Below are positions 27,794 through 36,754 of a stretch of 64,000 nt of DNA, piece by piece. Location of the stretch: positions 558,001 to 622,000 of the forward strand of contig NZ_JASKUT010000001.1 in NCBI RefSeq assembly GCF_030167925.1, in the 5' to 3' direction. The notes beneath the pieces were generated by a model. The model was not told the origin of the DNA, did not search any database, and was given only the letters and a program-made list of their open reading frames with translations. How positions within the stretch are numbered: the stretch's first letter is position 1; each line of letters starts with the position of its first letter. This stretch comes from Paenibacillus silviterrae (lineage in GTDB: Bacteria > Bacillota > Bacilli > Paenibacillales > NBRC-103111). A program made the position numbers and the translations under genes.

Positions 27794-30205
27794 ATGGAGG
27801 ATCGCCTTGCTGCCTGGGCGGCGGAGGATAAAGAGCTGTGGAAGCAAAGGGAATCGGGAGATAGCGGGAGGCGCATGCTTCAAAAGCCCCTTGTCTTCCT
27901 GATTCTCGGAGATCGGTCCGGGTCGGCGCTTGAGCATCTGTACGAGCACCAACGGACACAATGGACGCATCCCGAAGGGGTAAGCTATTTATTTGTAAGT
28001 ACCACTGAGCCGGAAGCCGGTGGCAAACCGGCCGAGCATGTACTGCATTGGCAGTATCCGCTGCCGCAATCGGGCGAGGGTAAGCGCAGCACCCGTGCCG
28101 AGCTGCCAAGGTCGCTATATGAGCAGGAGACGAGGCTCCGGCAGCTGAATGTCGTTCTACGTCAGCTTACGGGAGCCATTGGGGATAAGGGCAGGCTGTA
28201 CGGTTCCCTGCAGCAGGTGCATCTGGCCGTGGTGGTAAGCGCCGATGATCCGTATAGCTGTTTGCTGCCCGAGATCACCGTATTGGCCCGAACCGTTCTT
28301 GCGGGAAGCTTCCGGTCCGTATCCGCCGACTTGTTCGTACTGATGCGGGAGAAGCAGACTCGGGAAGATTATGCTTACGATGCGGCTTTGACCGTCAGCT
28401 TTCTGAAGGAGCTTGAGCTCATGCAGAGCCGCACCTTCCGCTTCGAGGCGCCGCTTCTGGTTACGGCCGACGGCATCAAGCTTCAAGCGGAGCATGCGGC
28501 GTCACCTCTCTTTGAGACCGTCTATCTTCTAGGTGACAAGGATGAACGTGGACTGTTCGCTCGGGACAATGCGGCTGTCTGCAGTGAGATCATCAGCCGG
28601 TTAAGCTTCCTTCGCTGCCGGCAGCCGGAAGAGGCTCAGCCGTCTTACAGCCAGTATAATCATCAGCTATTACTCCGGAATCTGATGTCGCCCGGTGCCT
28701 CTCAGCCGCAGCTGGCAACAGCGGGGCTCGCGAAGGTTGCCCGGCCGGACCAATCCATCGTCTCCGCTGTACTGTTGAAGCTGCACCGTAGACTTGTGCA
28801 GGTGTTGAAGGAACATGAGCCCGCAGGGCAGCGTGAAGCCTTGGCGGCGGCGGGGCTGGAGGCCGATCATGCCCGGGAAGTTGTGGATGCGCTGCTGCAG
28901 CGGTTCCCCGATCCGGTGGAGGAGATGCGGGGGCTGCTGTATGAGCCGCTTTCGGAACAAGGGCTGGGTCGCGCCACGCTGAGGCAGGCCGAAACGGCGT
29001 GGTTCGGCACACATGCCCGCGATTTCTTCGAACGACTCGCCGAACGGCTTCGCGAGGAGCTGGCGGCGGATAGCTTCGCAGAACGCCTGAGGCGGCGAAT
29101 AGGAGAGAATGTGGTTGCCAATCCGCGCTTCGGACTGTGGGCAGCCTACCGCTGGACCTCTGCGGACGACCGGCAGGGGATCGCTTATGCTGTAAGCGAG
29201 TGGCGGAAGGAGCTCGAGCATCGACTGGCTTCCGGCCGGGCCGAGCTGGAAGCGGCCTATGAGGAGAGCCTGACGGAGCTGGCACCTTATCGCAAGGGGA
29301 TGCTTCGCTGGTTTGGGGGCAGGGCGTCCTTGAAGGCTTTGGTCGATGCGCTGCTGCAGCGGGTGTATCGTCTTAGGCTTGAGCTGCTGAAGCTTAAGCT
29401 GAAGCGGGAGCTTCTGGTACGGTGTGAGCGGATGCTGGAGGAGCAGCATCAGCTGCTCGGGAGTTATGTGGAACGGCTTGGGAATATAGAGCTCCAGCTG
29501 GAGGAGGCATGCCGTTTGCATGCTTCGCAGGCCGGAGACGGTATCGGCAGGAATGTACAGGAATATTACGGCCATGCCGTAGAGCTCATCGGCTCTGAGC
29601 TGGAGACGCGATGGGGGAAGCGGTTTGAGCTGGACGAACGGCGGATGGGCCATGTTACTGCGTATCTCGATGCCGGTAATGATGCTTACCTTAAGAGGCT
29701 GATGCAGATGGCCGAGCAGGATTGGTTTGCCCATTCCTTGTTTCGCCAGCCGTTCGAGCGAGAGCTGCTGGAGCGGGCCAACGTCAATATCAGCTATGAA
29801 AATCGGCAGGTGCTTACTAAGGAAGAGCTGTATGAGGATTTGTGCAGCCATCTGGAGCAAGAAGCAGCTGTTCGTGCCGACGTATACCGTTTTACCCAAA
29901 AGCACCGTTATGAGGAAAGCTACTTGTTCGGCGATGCCGATAGTGAGCTGATCCGCTACGCGCTTTCTTCGGCGGAACGGACGCAGGGGAAGCTCGGCTG
30001 CATCCATGACGGGCAAAGGCCGGGAGTGGAGAAGCTGAAAATTATGGGAGGCTTCCGCACCGAGGATCTTATGGTATACCGCAGCGGAGAGCCGCTGTAC
30101 GAGCAGTATGTAAAGAACGACTACAAGCTGCACAGATTTGATTGGGAGACAATGCTTGGACTTGGGCTGAATGTTCAGACGGAGGGTGGAGAAAAGGACG
30201 GATGA
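27794..30205 (+). CDS. Large cytoplasmic protein of the GTPase operon, unknown
   Basis: 803 aa; GGAGGAAGGAGG precedes ATG. Not recognised. The N-terminal third looks alpha/beta (KPLVFLILGDRSGSALEHLY; YLFVSTTEPEAG; HLAVVVSADDPY), the rest is strongly helical with Arg/Glu/Leu-rich segments (LLKLKLKRELLVRCERMLEE). No membrane helix or signal. The FLILGDRSGS stretch is not a good Walker A or tubulin loop. Its stop overlaps the next start (ATGA). By position, an obligate partner of the tubulin-like GTPase. Confidence 0.7.
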   Translation: MEDRLAAWAAEDKELWKQRESGDSGRRMLQKPLVFLILGDRSGSALEHLYEHQRTQWTHPEGVSYLFVSTTEPEAGGKPAEHVLHWQYPLPQSGEGKRSTRAELPRSLYEQETRLRQLNVVLRQLTGAIGDKGRLYGSLQQVHLAVVVSADDPYSCLLPEITVLARTVLAGSFRSVSADLFVLMREKQTREDYAYDAALTVSFLKELELMQSRTFRFEAPLLVTADGIKLQAEHAASPLFETVYLLGDKDERGLFARDNAAVCSEIISRLSFLRCRQPEEAQPSYSQYNHQLLLRNLMSPGASQPQLATAGLAKVARPDQSIVSAVLLKLHRRLVQVLKEHEPAGQREALAAAGLEADHAREVVDALLQRFPDPVEEMRGLLYEPLSEQGLGRATLRQAETAWFGTHARDFFERLAERLREELAADSFAERLRRRIGENVVANPRFGLWAAYRWTSADDRQGIAYAVSEWRKELEHRLASGRAELEAAYEESLTELAPYRKGMLRWFGGRASLKALVDALLQRVYRLRLELLKLKLKRELLVRCERMLEEQHQLLGSYVERLGNIELQLEEACRLHASQAGDGIGRNVQEYYGHAVELIGSELETRWGKRFELDERRMGHVTAYLDAGNDAYLKRLMQMAEQDWFAHSLFRQPFERELLERANVNISYENRQVLTKEELYEDLCSHLEQEAAVRADVYRFTQKHRYEESYLFGDADSELIRYALSSAERTQGKLGCIHDGQRPGVEKLKIMGGFRTEDLMVYRSGEPLYEQYVKNDYKLHRFDWETMLGLGLNVQTEGGEKDG

Positions 30206-31488
30206 TGCGGCGTAAAATAAATGGACTGTTTATCATCCTTAGCGGGGCAGGCGCTATAGCCGGCTGGGCTGCAGGAGAATGGATGCTTATGCAGCTATCG
30301 GGCACACTCGGGGATGCACTGCTCATGGGCTTATACTTTGGCACCCTTGCTTTCTTTATTGTTCTGGGCGGCCTGCTGGCCGAAACGATAGCCCCCCGGC
30401 TGAACGGGGCGAACTGGCGATTGCGGTATGCGGGGGACGGATGGAAATGGCTGGTGCCCGCCTCCTTCGCCCTGCTGCTGGCATCCGGGACGCTTATGCA
30501 GTGGGCTTACGGGTTTGATCTGCGACGAAGCGCCGAACCGCAGGATTACGTGGTGCTGCTCGATATGTCGGAAAGTATGAAGGAAACCGACCCGCAAATG
30601 GAAAGCCGGAAGGCGGCAGCGTCGCTAGTGGAGAGTATAGCGGCCGATAAACGAATCGCCATTGCTCTGTTTAACGAGAAGGTGTCGTGGCTGCAGCCGC
30701 TTGCTGCTGTAAAGGACCCTTCCGTGAGACGGGATATAGTCACCCGCCTGGAGCAGGCGGCGGCTCCCGCTGGACAGACGGATATTGCGGGCGCGCTGCA
30801 GCAGGCGGCTCTGCATATGATCGAGAGCGGTACGGTGAAGAGACGCGGAGCCGTCATTCTTCTTTCGGACGGATACAGTCCGACGGATGTTCCGGCCGTA
30901 ACGGCCCCTTACACGACCGCAGGCCTGACCATTCATACCGTCGGTCTGGCCGCTGCAGGCAATGAGGAAGGAAAGCGCCTGCTGCAGCAGCTGGCGGAAG
31001 CGACCGGCGGGTCATTTCGCCATGCGGATCAAGCGGCGCTTGTGCCGGAGGCGTTCGGTAGCATCTACTCCTCAGAGCAGCAATGGCATCTTATGGAGGC
31101 GAGGGGAGGCGGCGAGGCGGACAGCTTGTACCGGGCCGCAGCCCGCGTGGCCGGTCTGCTCTTGCTGGGGGGACTCATGGGACTATCGCTCGGCATCGTA
31201 TTCGATCATCGCCATCTCGCTCGAAGCTTCCTGATCGGCGGAGCCGTCGCTGGCCTGCTGGCCGGCCTTCTGCTGGAGCTTTCGCTTCCGCACGGCAGTC
31301 CTGTTCTAGTCCGTGCCGGCGCGGATCTGCTTCTGGCCGTAGGACTATCCGCCTCCACCTTCCTTTACGGAGTGAAGGAGAACGACGGGGGCGCAGGCAT
31401 GCGACCGTTCAAGCGAAGCGGTCACCCGCCTGCCCCTTCGAAGAGCGCGAATACGTCCATAGACCGTGCCGGCAGTCGGTTCCGTTAA
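30202..31488 (+). CDS. Polytopic membrane protein with vWA domain
   Basis: 429 aa, start at 30202 overlapping the previous stop (ATGA) after GGTGGAG. Three transmembrane helices (~8-30, ~40-60, ~84-104) precede a vWA domain with MIDAS residues Asp121-x-Ser-x-Ser (LLDMSESM), a Thr in GQTDIAGAL and Asp in LLSDGYSP. Three further hydrophobic helices (~313-400) end the protein, giving six in all. With an N-in orientation the vWA would face outside, like the first vWA protein of the operon. Not the BatA/MoxR arrangement: no MoxR ATPase is nearby. Confidence 0.85.
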   Translation: MMRRKINGLFIILSGAGAIAGWAAGEWMLMQLSGTLGDALLMGLYFGTLAFFIVLGGLLAETIAPRLNGANWRLRYAGDGWKWLVPASFALLLASGTLMQWAYGFDLRRSAEPQDYVVLLDMSESMKETDPQMESRKAAASLVESIAADKRIAIALFNEKVSWLQPLAAVKDPSVRRDIVTRLEQAAAPAGQTDIAGALQQAALHMIESGTVKRRGAVILLSDGYSPTDVPAVTAPYTTAGLTIHTVGLAAAGNEEGKRLLQQLAEATGGSFRHADQAALVPEAFGSIYSSEQQWHLMEARGGGEADSLYRAAARVAGLLLLGGLMGLSLGIVFDHRHLARSFLIGGAVAGLLAGLLLELSLPHGSPVLVRAGADLLLAVGLSASTFLYGVKENDGGAGMRPFKRSGHPPAPSKSANTSIDRAGSRFR

Positions 31489-31508
31489 TGGACTGGGGAG
31501 GGAAAGCT

Positions 31509-32144
31509 ATGCAGGGGGATTCACCCGGAGACGGCCAGCGGATTACGAAGGCTGCTTGCCGTCTGTCGGAAGGAGAGTGCGTTTTGACTTGGCACTGGCC
31601 CTCCGACATCCAGTATGTCAAAATATGCAGCTTTGCCGCCGGAGACGAGTTGGCCTTAGAGCAGGAGAACGAAAGCAGGTGGAAGGTGTACACCCGGGAG
31701 GAATACAAGGCCCGCGGAGGGTACCGGGTGCCTGCCGATTTTCTTGGCGTTCGCGTGTTCAGAATATATCCGTGCGTGATGAAGGAGGGGCAGCTGAAGG
31801 CGCATCGGCAGTCGGACAGCGAGCATGTAGCCCGTTTCAATGGAGGGCGGGCGAAGCTTCGCTATTCGATCCGTTACGGCTGGGGATGGTTCGGTAAGCA
31901 TCGTTCGGCGAAGCTGCGCTTAACCTGCGAAATACCCGTGCCGAAGGAAGCCTTATGTTATGTCAAAAAATCAGGCGGGGTTCCGCTGCATCCCGGGGAC
32001 GGGACGCGGTATCCTCTCCACCGGGATTTATCGGCAGGGGTCACGGAGCTGCCTGAGATCCAGATCGGTCGGGAGGACCGGATCCGGATCTTTTTGACCG
32101 ATGGTAAGCTGTATGGAGATCTTTACGAAATCGTACCGGAGTAA
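31509..32144 (+). CDS. Small soluble protein with fibronectin-like beta region
   Basis: 211 aa. ATG at 31509 is preferred (GGAGGG six bases upstream); an ATG at 31488 overlaps the previous stop but lacks a ribosome site. No signal or membrane helix. The sequence alternates short strands: CRLSEGECVLTWHWPSDIQY resembles a fibronectin-III-like start, and the C-terminal part repeats the pattern. No family confidently recognised. Likely a protein-protein interaction component of the GTPase operon. Confidence 0.7.
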   Translation: MQGDSPGDGQRITKAACRLSEGECVLTWHWPSDIQYVKICSFAAGDELALEQENESRWKVYTREEYKARGGYRVPADFLGVRVFRIYPCVMKEGQLKAHRQSDSEHVARFNGGRAKLRYSIRYGWGWFGKHRSAKLRLTCEIPVPKEALCYVKKSGGVPLHPGDGTRYPLHRDLSAGVTELPEIQIGREDRIRIFLTDGKLYGDLYEIVPE

Positions 32145-32164
32145 TCAGGAGGAGGGAAGCAGCC

Positions 32165-33427
32165 ATGCTGGGCTTTTTGAAACAGTTCTTCGACAAACAA
32201 CCGCAGGCAAAGGAAAGGCCTCCGTTCTATAGCATTGTATGTCCGTATTGCTTTGCCAAATACGAGCCGTCTGCGGTCGTATTCCGGGCGGCACACGTGA
32301 AGGAGCATGACGATGAATTCGCCCTGCAGGAGGATATGAGGTTGAATGAATGGCGCCGTAAATTCCGGCTCGCTCAGCCCGATATGGAAGCCGTAATCGA
32401 TCCTGAGCTGATTCCCGAGGAGCATCGGATGTATTCCGGCGAGGTGCTGGTGGGCGTCACGGACCGCTATGGCGTCTCAACACGGAAGCGGTTATGCCCT
32501 AAGTGCCACAATGAGCTGCCGATTACGGCGGGGCAGGTGCCGAGCAATATCATCTCGATTGTCGGAGCCTCCCAGGTCGGTAAATCCGTTTATATGACCT
32601 CGCTCATTCATACGCTTCAAACCGAGACGGCGGCCCATTTCGATGCGGCCTGCATGCCGCTCAGCGCGGACATCTCCCGGAAGTTTCGCCAGCAATATCA
32701 TGAGCCGATCTTCGAGCGCGGAAGTATGCTGCAATCGACGAACCCCAACGAGCAGCAGGAGCCGTTTATTTTTCAATTCGTGTTCAAGGATGAGGCTAAG
32801 GCTCCGCTGCTGCTTGTATTCTTCGATGTGGCAGGCGAGGGGATGGTGGAGCGCGACTATCTGGACATTTATGCCGCGCATATTCAAAACTCGTCAGGCA
32901 TCTTGTTCCTGGTGGACCCGCTGCAGGTTCGCACCATTCGCGATAAGATCCGGCTGAACCTCGGAGAGGAAGGAGAGTTTGCCGCCCGCTACGACGAACC
33001 TAGAGAGGTAGTTATTTCTCTTTACGAAAATTTCATTTCACATCAGCGAAGCGGCAAGACCGACATCCCGACGGCGATTGTGCTGACCAAAAGCGATATG
33101 CTGCTTCATCTGCAGGAGGAAGACGGCGATTATATTCAGCCTAACAGCAATGTATTCCGCGATGTAAGACACCGTGGAGCCTTAGACCGTACGGAATTTG
33201 AAAATATTAACGGGGAAATCGGCAGGTTCATCGAAAAGGTGGACCGGCCGTTCAAAGATGCGGTCGATGTGTATTTCCGCAATACGGCCTATTTTGCCGT
33301 GTCAGCCTTAGGCTCCAATCCCGTGAACCGGCAGGTTCAGGGTGTCATCAGCCCGATCCGAGTGGATGAGCCCTTCCTATGGCTGCTTCACCAGCTCGAA
33401 TATATCGACAGGGGAGATCGCCGGTGA
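32165..33427 (+). CDS. Zinc-ribbon P-loop GTPase (TRAFAC/double-GTPase-like)
   Basis: 420 aa; AGGAGGAGGG precedes ATG. A zinc ribbon is formed by CPYC (26-29) and CPKC (111-114). The GTPase part shows Walker A GASQVGKS (134-141), G3-type DVAGEG starting at Asp221 and G4-type TKSD (308-311), in the right order and spacing for a small GTPase. It resembles the TRAFAC-clade GTPases that computational work has placed in predicted conflict systems together with GAP1 proteins. No membrane helix. Overlaps the next gene by one base (TGATG). Confidence 0.82.
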   Translation: MLGFLKQFFDKQPQAKERPPFYSIVCPYCFAKYEPSAVVFRAAHVKEHDDEFALQEDMRLNEWRRKFRLAQPDMEAVIDPELIPEEHRMYSGEVLVGVTDRYGVSTRKRLCPKCHNELPITAGQVPSNIISIVGASQVGKSVYMTSLIHTLQTETAAHFDAACMPLSADISRKFRQQYHEPIFERGSMLQSTNPNEQQEPFIFQFVFKDEAKAPLLLVFFDVAGEGMVERDYLDIYAAHIQNSSGILFLVDPLQVRTIRDKIRLNLGEEGEFAARYDEPREVVISLYENFISHQRSGKTDIPTAIVLTKSDMLLHLQEEDGDYIQPNSNVFRDVRHRGALDRTEFENINGEIGRFIEKVDRPFKDAVDVYFRNTAYFAVSALGSNPVNRQVQGVISPIRVDEPFLWLLHQLEYIDRGDRR

Positions 33428-36180
33428 TGGCACAAGCATTGCGAATTCAGCAGCATTACTATACCCGATGCCGCGAAGGGTTGTTTCGCAGCAACGAGGG
33501 CTTTGATACGGTTGCGGTATCGCCGGGCTTGGACAGCGCCTTTATTAAATCCGTCCTGCATCCTTATTGCTACTACAAGGCTCCGCGAACGACGCCTGCA
33601 CCGGCTTCCTCACAGGCTACAAATGCGGAGCAAACGTGCTACCCGCCGTCGCTAGTTGTGTATCCGACGGATCATGGAGATTTGGTAATCGGGCAGACGG
33701 TTTTTGTAGAAGCGGATTTCACGGGACAGCGCAGCGCGTTCTTTACTCAACAATATGTCGTCCCTTCCGCGCTGCGGGAGGAATGGCTTCGAAGCAGCGA
33801 TAGAATCTTTCGGCTGAAGAGCTTCTCTGAGAGCTACGATGACTCGCAAGGCAAGAGTCTGCCGGAGCTGGAGAACGACGATAAGAGGCTGCTGGCCGCA
33901 GAATCCCGGCCGGAAGACGAGCCGGACCGGCTGCTGGTGCGGTTAGGCTTGGACCGACAGCTGTTCGGGCAGCTGCTTTTGTCCGTTATGGCATCCGTCA
34001 CGAACCGCCGCAAAGTATATATTGTTTTGAGTGAGGAAGCCGTTCAGGCTGAGCGGGACGCGCGCGAGCTTATGAAGCTGGTGTACGACTGCTTGCCTTA
34101 TGCCTACCGACGGAAGCTCGGCGTAGTCACCTTCTCCGGGGAAGCGGAGGCCAAGCAGCATATTCACGTGACCTTCTTGGATAAGGAAGCCCTACGACAG
34201 GCCGGCAGTCAGCTGGAACGGGACGTGCTGTTCGACTTCTCCGCAGCCCGGGGCGGTCAAGTTAAAGGCGCAGATTCGAAGGCGGCGGCACCGATGCTCC
34301 TGGAGGCGATATGGCATCGGCGCCATTCGCCAGAACATCTGCGGGAGCTGTTCGATTATTGTGAGCAGGCACTGGAGGGTTTGGAGGAAAGCTTGCCGTA
34401 TTCCGTTTCGGCTTATGAAGAGTTATGCCGTCTGTTTGAAATCGGACAAGGGGAAGCGAGTCTGTACGATGCGGATCGGACCGGAGTGTGGAAGGCTCTC
34501 AAGAAGTACTTGCAGCAAGGAAAGGAAGCAGGGGGCAAGGAGAAGCTGCATGAGCTTCTTGTTCAGCTCCTTCGTATAGAAACGGGGCATGTAGGGCGGA
34601 CGGCCGACGCCGCTCTCGCCGACGCCATGTTTGCCTGCGAAGCGGACGCCGCTCCGGGAGAGCAGGTGCTGCTGCGGCGTGCCCTCTCCCTCTTCGTTGT
34701 GCGTGCCGTGACGGCAGGCGGTACAAATGCCGGCCGCGAGCTGCTGGAAACCTTGCGGCGGCAGCCGGTCTCCTTCCGCACCTTCTTCCAAGAGCTTTAT
34801 TCCCAGTCGGCAGCAGCGGCCGAGGACTGTGTTTCGGTTGCCCTGCAGAATGCGGAGGGCAGCCGGGGGCTTATGACCGAGCTCTCGTTCTGGGCCTCTC
34901 ATGCGGATATGCTTCCGGTATCCTTCTTTGCCGGGCAGACGCAAGCGGCGCTGCGGCGTCTTGTAACGAAAGATTCGGGGAAACGGGCGATAGAGACGGC
35001 TTCCGGCTTATTTTCTTTTTTCGAAAAGCTGCCTGCCGTGGAAGGGCTGCAGCGCTATGAAGAGTATAGTGAGCTGATGCTGCTTGAGCTGCAGCTTCAA
35101 TTGCTTGAAGGCTTATCCTTAGGGGAGCTTGAGGCCGAGGACCTGCTTCGTATGGGCTTTATGCTGAATCGCCCGGACCCGAGGCTTCTGTCGTATATGC
35201 CGAAGGGGCAGCGGTTAACCTTTGATTTATGGGCTTCGATTTATTACATCCTTACCTTGAAAAGGGGAGAAGAGGAGCAGGCGGAGGAGCTTTTGCTTCA
35301 GCTCGGGCCGCTGGAGCTTGAGCGCGCCCAAGAGTTTTTGCGTCGAGCGTGGACGGGTAAAATTCCCGTCGAGGCCTTCCGAGCTGTCACCTTTGCTTTT
35401 TATGTCGGCCAAGAGAAAGGGCAGACAGGCCGGGGGAAGTATGACTTCGATCGACTCCTTGCGTATATGGCGGCACAAGGCGGCAAAGATTCCGTTTATG
35501 ATTTCATTGAATGGAGTATTACCGATCCAAGGTTCACAGGTGCAGGCGAAGAGATAGAGCCGCATTATCGTGCGGCGCTGCACCGGTATTTTGATCGTTA
35601 TGATCATCGCGGACTGCGCCAGAAGGAGGTTTCCCGGCGGTTCTTGGCCGTGTCTCATTCGGCCTACAGGGCGTTGTTCCAAGAGATTAAACGGCGCCAA
35701 GCGCCGAAATGGCAGCAGCTTGTTATGGCGCGAAGAAAACCGCTGGCCATCCTGCTGGGGTTGATTCTCTTGATTGCCGGTCTAACAGGCTGGAAGCCTG
35801 TGGCAGCGTTATTGATAAGCCCGGTGCCTCAGCTGCAGGTGACCGGCGTGCCGGACCGGACGTATGCCGAATCGGTAACGCTCCAAATTCAAGCGACCGA
35901 TGCGCTGGATCGAAAGCCCAGCATTTATTTCGAAGGGGAAATGATCGGGCAAGGGCAGGTCAGCAGCGAGGTGAAGCTCCGCGAGGGGGAGAATGTGTTT
36001 ACCCTCAAGGCGCAAAACAAGTACGGCGGTGTCAGCGAAACGATTCGGAAGGTAGTTGTGCTTGAGCCCCTTATAGGACCGCCGCTTCCGGAGACCAAAC
36101 CGCAGTCAGCCAGTAAGAGCACGGGCGGATCTCCCGCCGGTAAGACTACAGGGACGCAGTCGAATAGCGGAAGTCGATAA
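33427..36180 (+). CDS. GAP1-N2-like GTPase-associated protein with TM and external Ig-like domain
   Basis: 917 aa; ATG 33427 overlaps the GTPase stop (GTG 33424 is an alternative, GGGGAG upstream). The N-terminal ~220 residues (QQHYYTRCREGLFRSNEGFD, VAVSPGLD) look like the GAP1-N2 domain, known as partner of a GTPase; here the gene directly follows one. A long helical middle (~230-760) precedes a single transmembrane helix (~770-795). The last ~120 residues form an Ig-like beta domain (VTLQIQATDALDRKPSIYFE, NVFTLKAQNKYGGVSE) and a Ser/Thr/Pro-rich tail outside. Last gene of the operon; recognition of GAP1-N2 is from memory of the pattern. Confidence 0.75.
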   Translation: MAQALRIQQHYYTRCREGLFRSNEGFDTVAVSPGLDSAFIKSVLHPYCYYKAPRTTPAPASSQATNAEQTCYPPSLVVYPTDHGDLVIGQTVFVEADFTGQRSAFFTQQYVVPSALREEWLRSSDRIFRLKSFSESYDDSQGKSLPELENDDKRLLAAESRPEDEPDRLLVRLGLDRQLFGQLLLSVMASVTNRRKVYIVLSEEAVQAERDARELMKLVYDCLPYAYRRKLGVVTFSGEAEAKQHIHVTFLDKEALRQAGSQLERDVLFDFSAARGGQVKGADSKAAAPMLLEAIWHRRHSPEHLRELFDYCEQALEGLEESLPYSVSAYEELCRLFEIGQGEASLYDADRTGVWKALKKYLQQGKEAGGKEKLHELLVQLLRIETGHVGRTADAALADAMFACEADAAPGEQVLLRRALSLFVVRAVTAGGTNAGRELLETLRRQPVSFRTFFQELYSQSAAAAEDCVSVALQNAEGSRGLMTELSFWASHADMLPVSFFAGQTQAALRRLVTKDSGKRAIETASGLFSFFEKLPAVEGLQRYEEYSELMLLELQLQLLEGLSLGELEAEDLLRMGFMLNRPDPRLLSYMPKGQRLTFDLWASIYYILTLKRGEEEQAEELLLQLGPLELERAQEFLRRAWTGKIPVEAFRAVTFAFYVGQEKGQTGRGKYDFDRLLAYMAAQGGKDSVYDFIEWSITDPRFTGAGEEIEPHYRAALHRYFDRYDHRGLRQKEVSRRFLAVSHSAYRALFQEIKRRQAPKWQQLVMARRKPLAILLGLILLIAGLTGWKPVAALLISPVPQLQVTGVPDRTYAESVTLQIQATDALDRKPSIYFEGEMIGQGQVSSEVKLREGENVFTLKAQNKYGGVSETIRKVVVLEPLIGPPLPETKPQSASKSTGGSPAGKTTGTQSNSGSR

Positions 36181-36201
36181 CAAAACAAAGCACTCATCTC
36201 C

Positions 36202-36250
36202 GCAGCATAAGGCTGCCGCCGGTAATTAAACGGCAGCCTTATGCTGCTTA
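36202..36250. terminator. Bidirectional terminator after the GTPase operon
   Basis: A 17-bp perfect stem (36202-36218 with 36231-36247, loop of 12). The plus-strand tail is TTATTTC; the minus-strand side also continues AT-rich. It lies between the convergent GAP1-like and VOC genes and its right arm nearly touches the VOC stop. Confidence 0.85.
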
Positions 36251-36252
36251 TT

Positions 36253-36678
36253 TCAATTCTGCCAAACGTTGAAACGGTTACCGTCCGGATCTCTAAAGCG
36301 GAATTGCAGTCCGCACGAGCCGTTGTCCGTGATCGGTTCGACCTCTGCGCCATGCTCTTCAAGCGACTGATGAAGTGCAACGATATTGTCGGTTTCGAAC
36401 GTAAGGGAAAACATTTCAAAGTCTTTCCCTTCCCAGCTGTCCGTCGTAAAGTTGGCATTGGATCTATCCTTGGATTCGATGAGGAAAATCCATTGTCCGC
36501 TGCCCATGATCAGGATGCTGTCATTCCGGTCAAAGGCCTTCAAGCCAAGCACCTGCATGTACCACGCTCTCGACCGGGCAAGGCTCGCTACCGGCAAGTA
36601 ACTGCACAACACCCCCTTAACAAGCGGCGTCTTTGTGGCGTTAGTCTTTTGTTCAACATCCGTGAATGGTTGTTGCAT
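36253..36678 (-). CDS. VOC-family (glyoxalase/bleomycin-resistance fold) protein
   Basis: 141 aa; start at 36678 places AAGGAGGT eight bases upstream. Two beta-alpha-beta-beta-beta modules: CSYLPVASLARSRAWYMQVL opens the first and FRFRDPDGNRFNVWQN closes the second. Members are metal-dependent lyases, dioxygenases or binding proteins; the exact role cannot be told. It lies 76 bp downstream of a sigma factor that itself ends in a VOC domain, and both end in a FxDPDGNR motif, suggesting common origin or ligand. Confidence 0.85.
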   Translation of the reverse strand: MQQPFTDVEQKTNATKTPLVKGVLCSYLPVASLARSRAWYMQVLGLKAFDRNDSILIMGSGQWIFLIESKDRSNANFTTDSWEGKDFEMFSLTFETDNIVALHQSLEEHGAEVEPITDNGSCGLQFRFRDPDGNRFNVWQN

Positions 36679-36754
36679 CTTCATTACCTCCTTAATTGGT
36701 TTCAGCATATAGACGATTTCATCCGCAAAAAACCGTCACGCCATTCAAAAAAAA

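Noticed and set aside
31083..31508. Upstream extension of the 211-aa protein (353 codons)
   Set aside because: The extension overlaps the 3' end of the vWA gene in another frame and is Arg/Ser-rich; the ATG at 31509 has a clear GGAGGG site.
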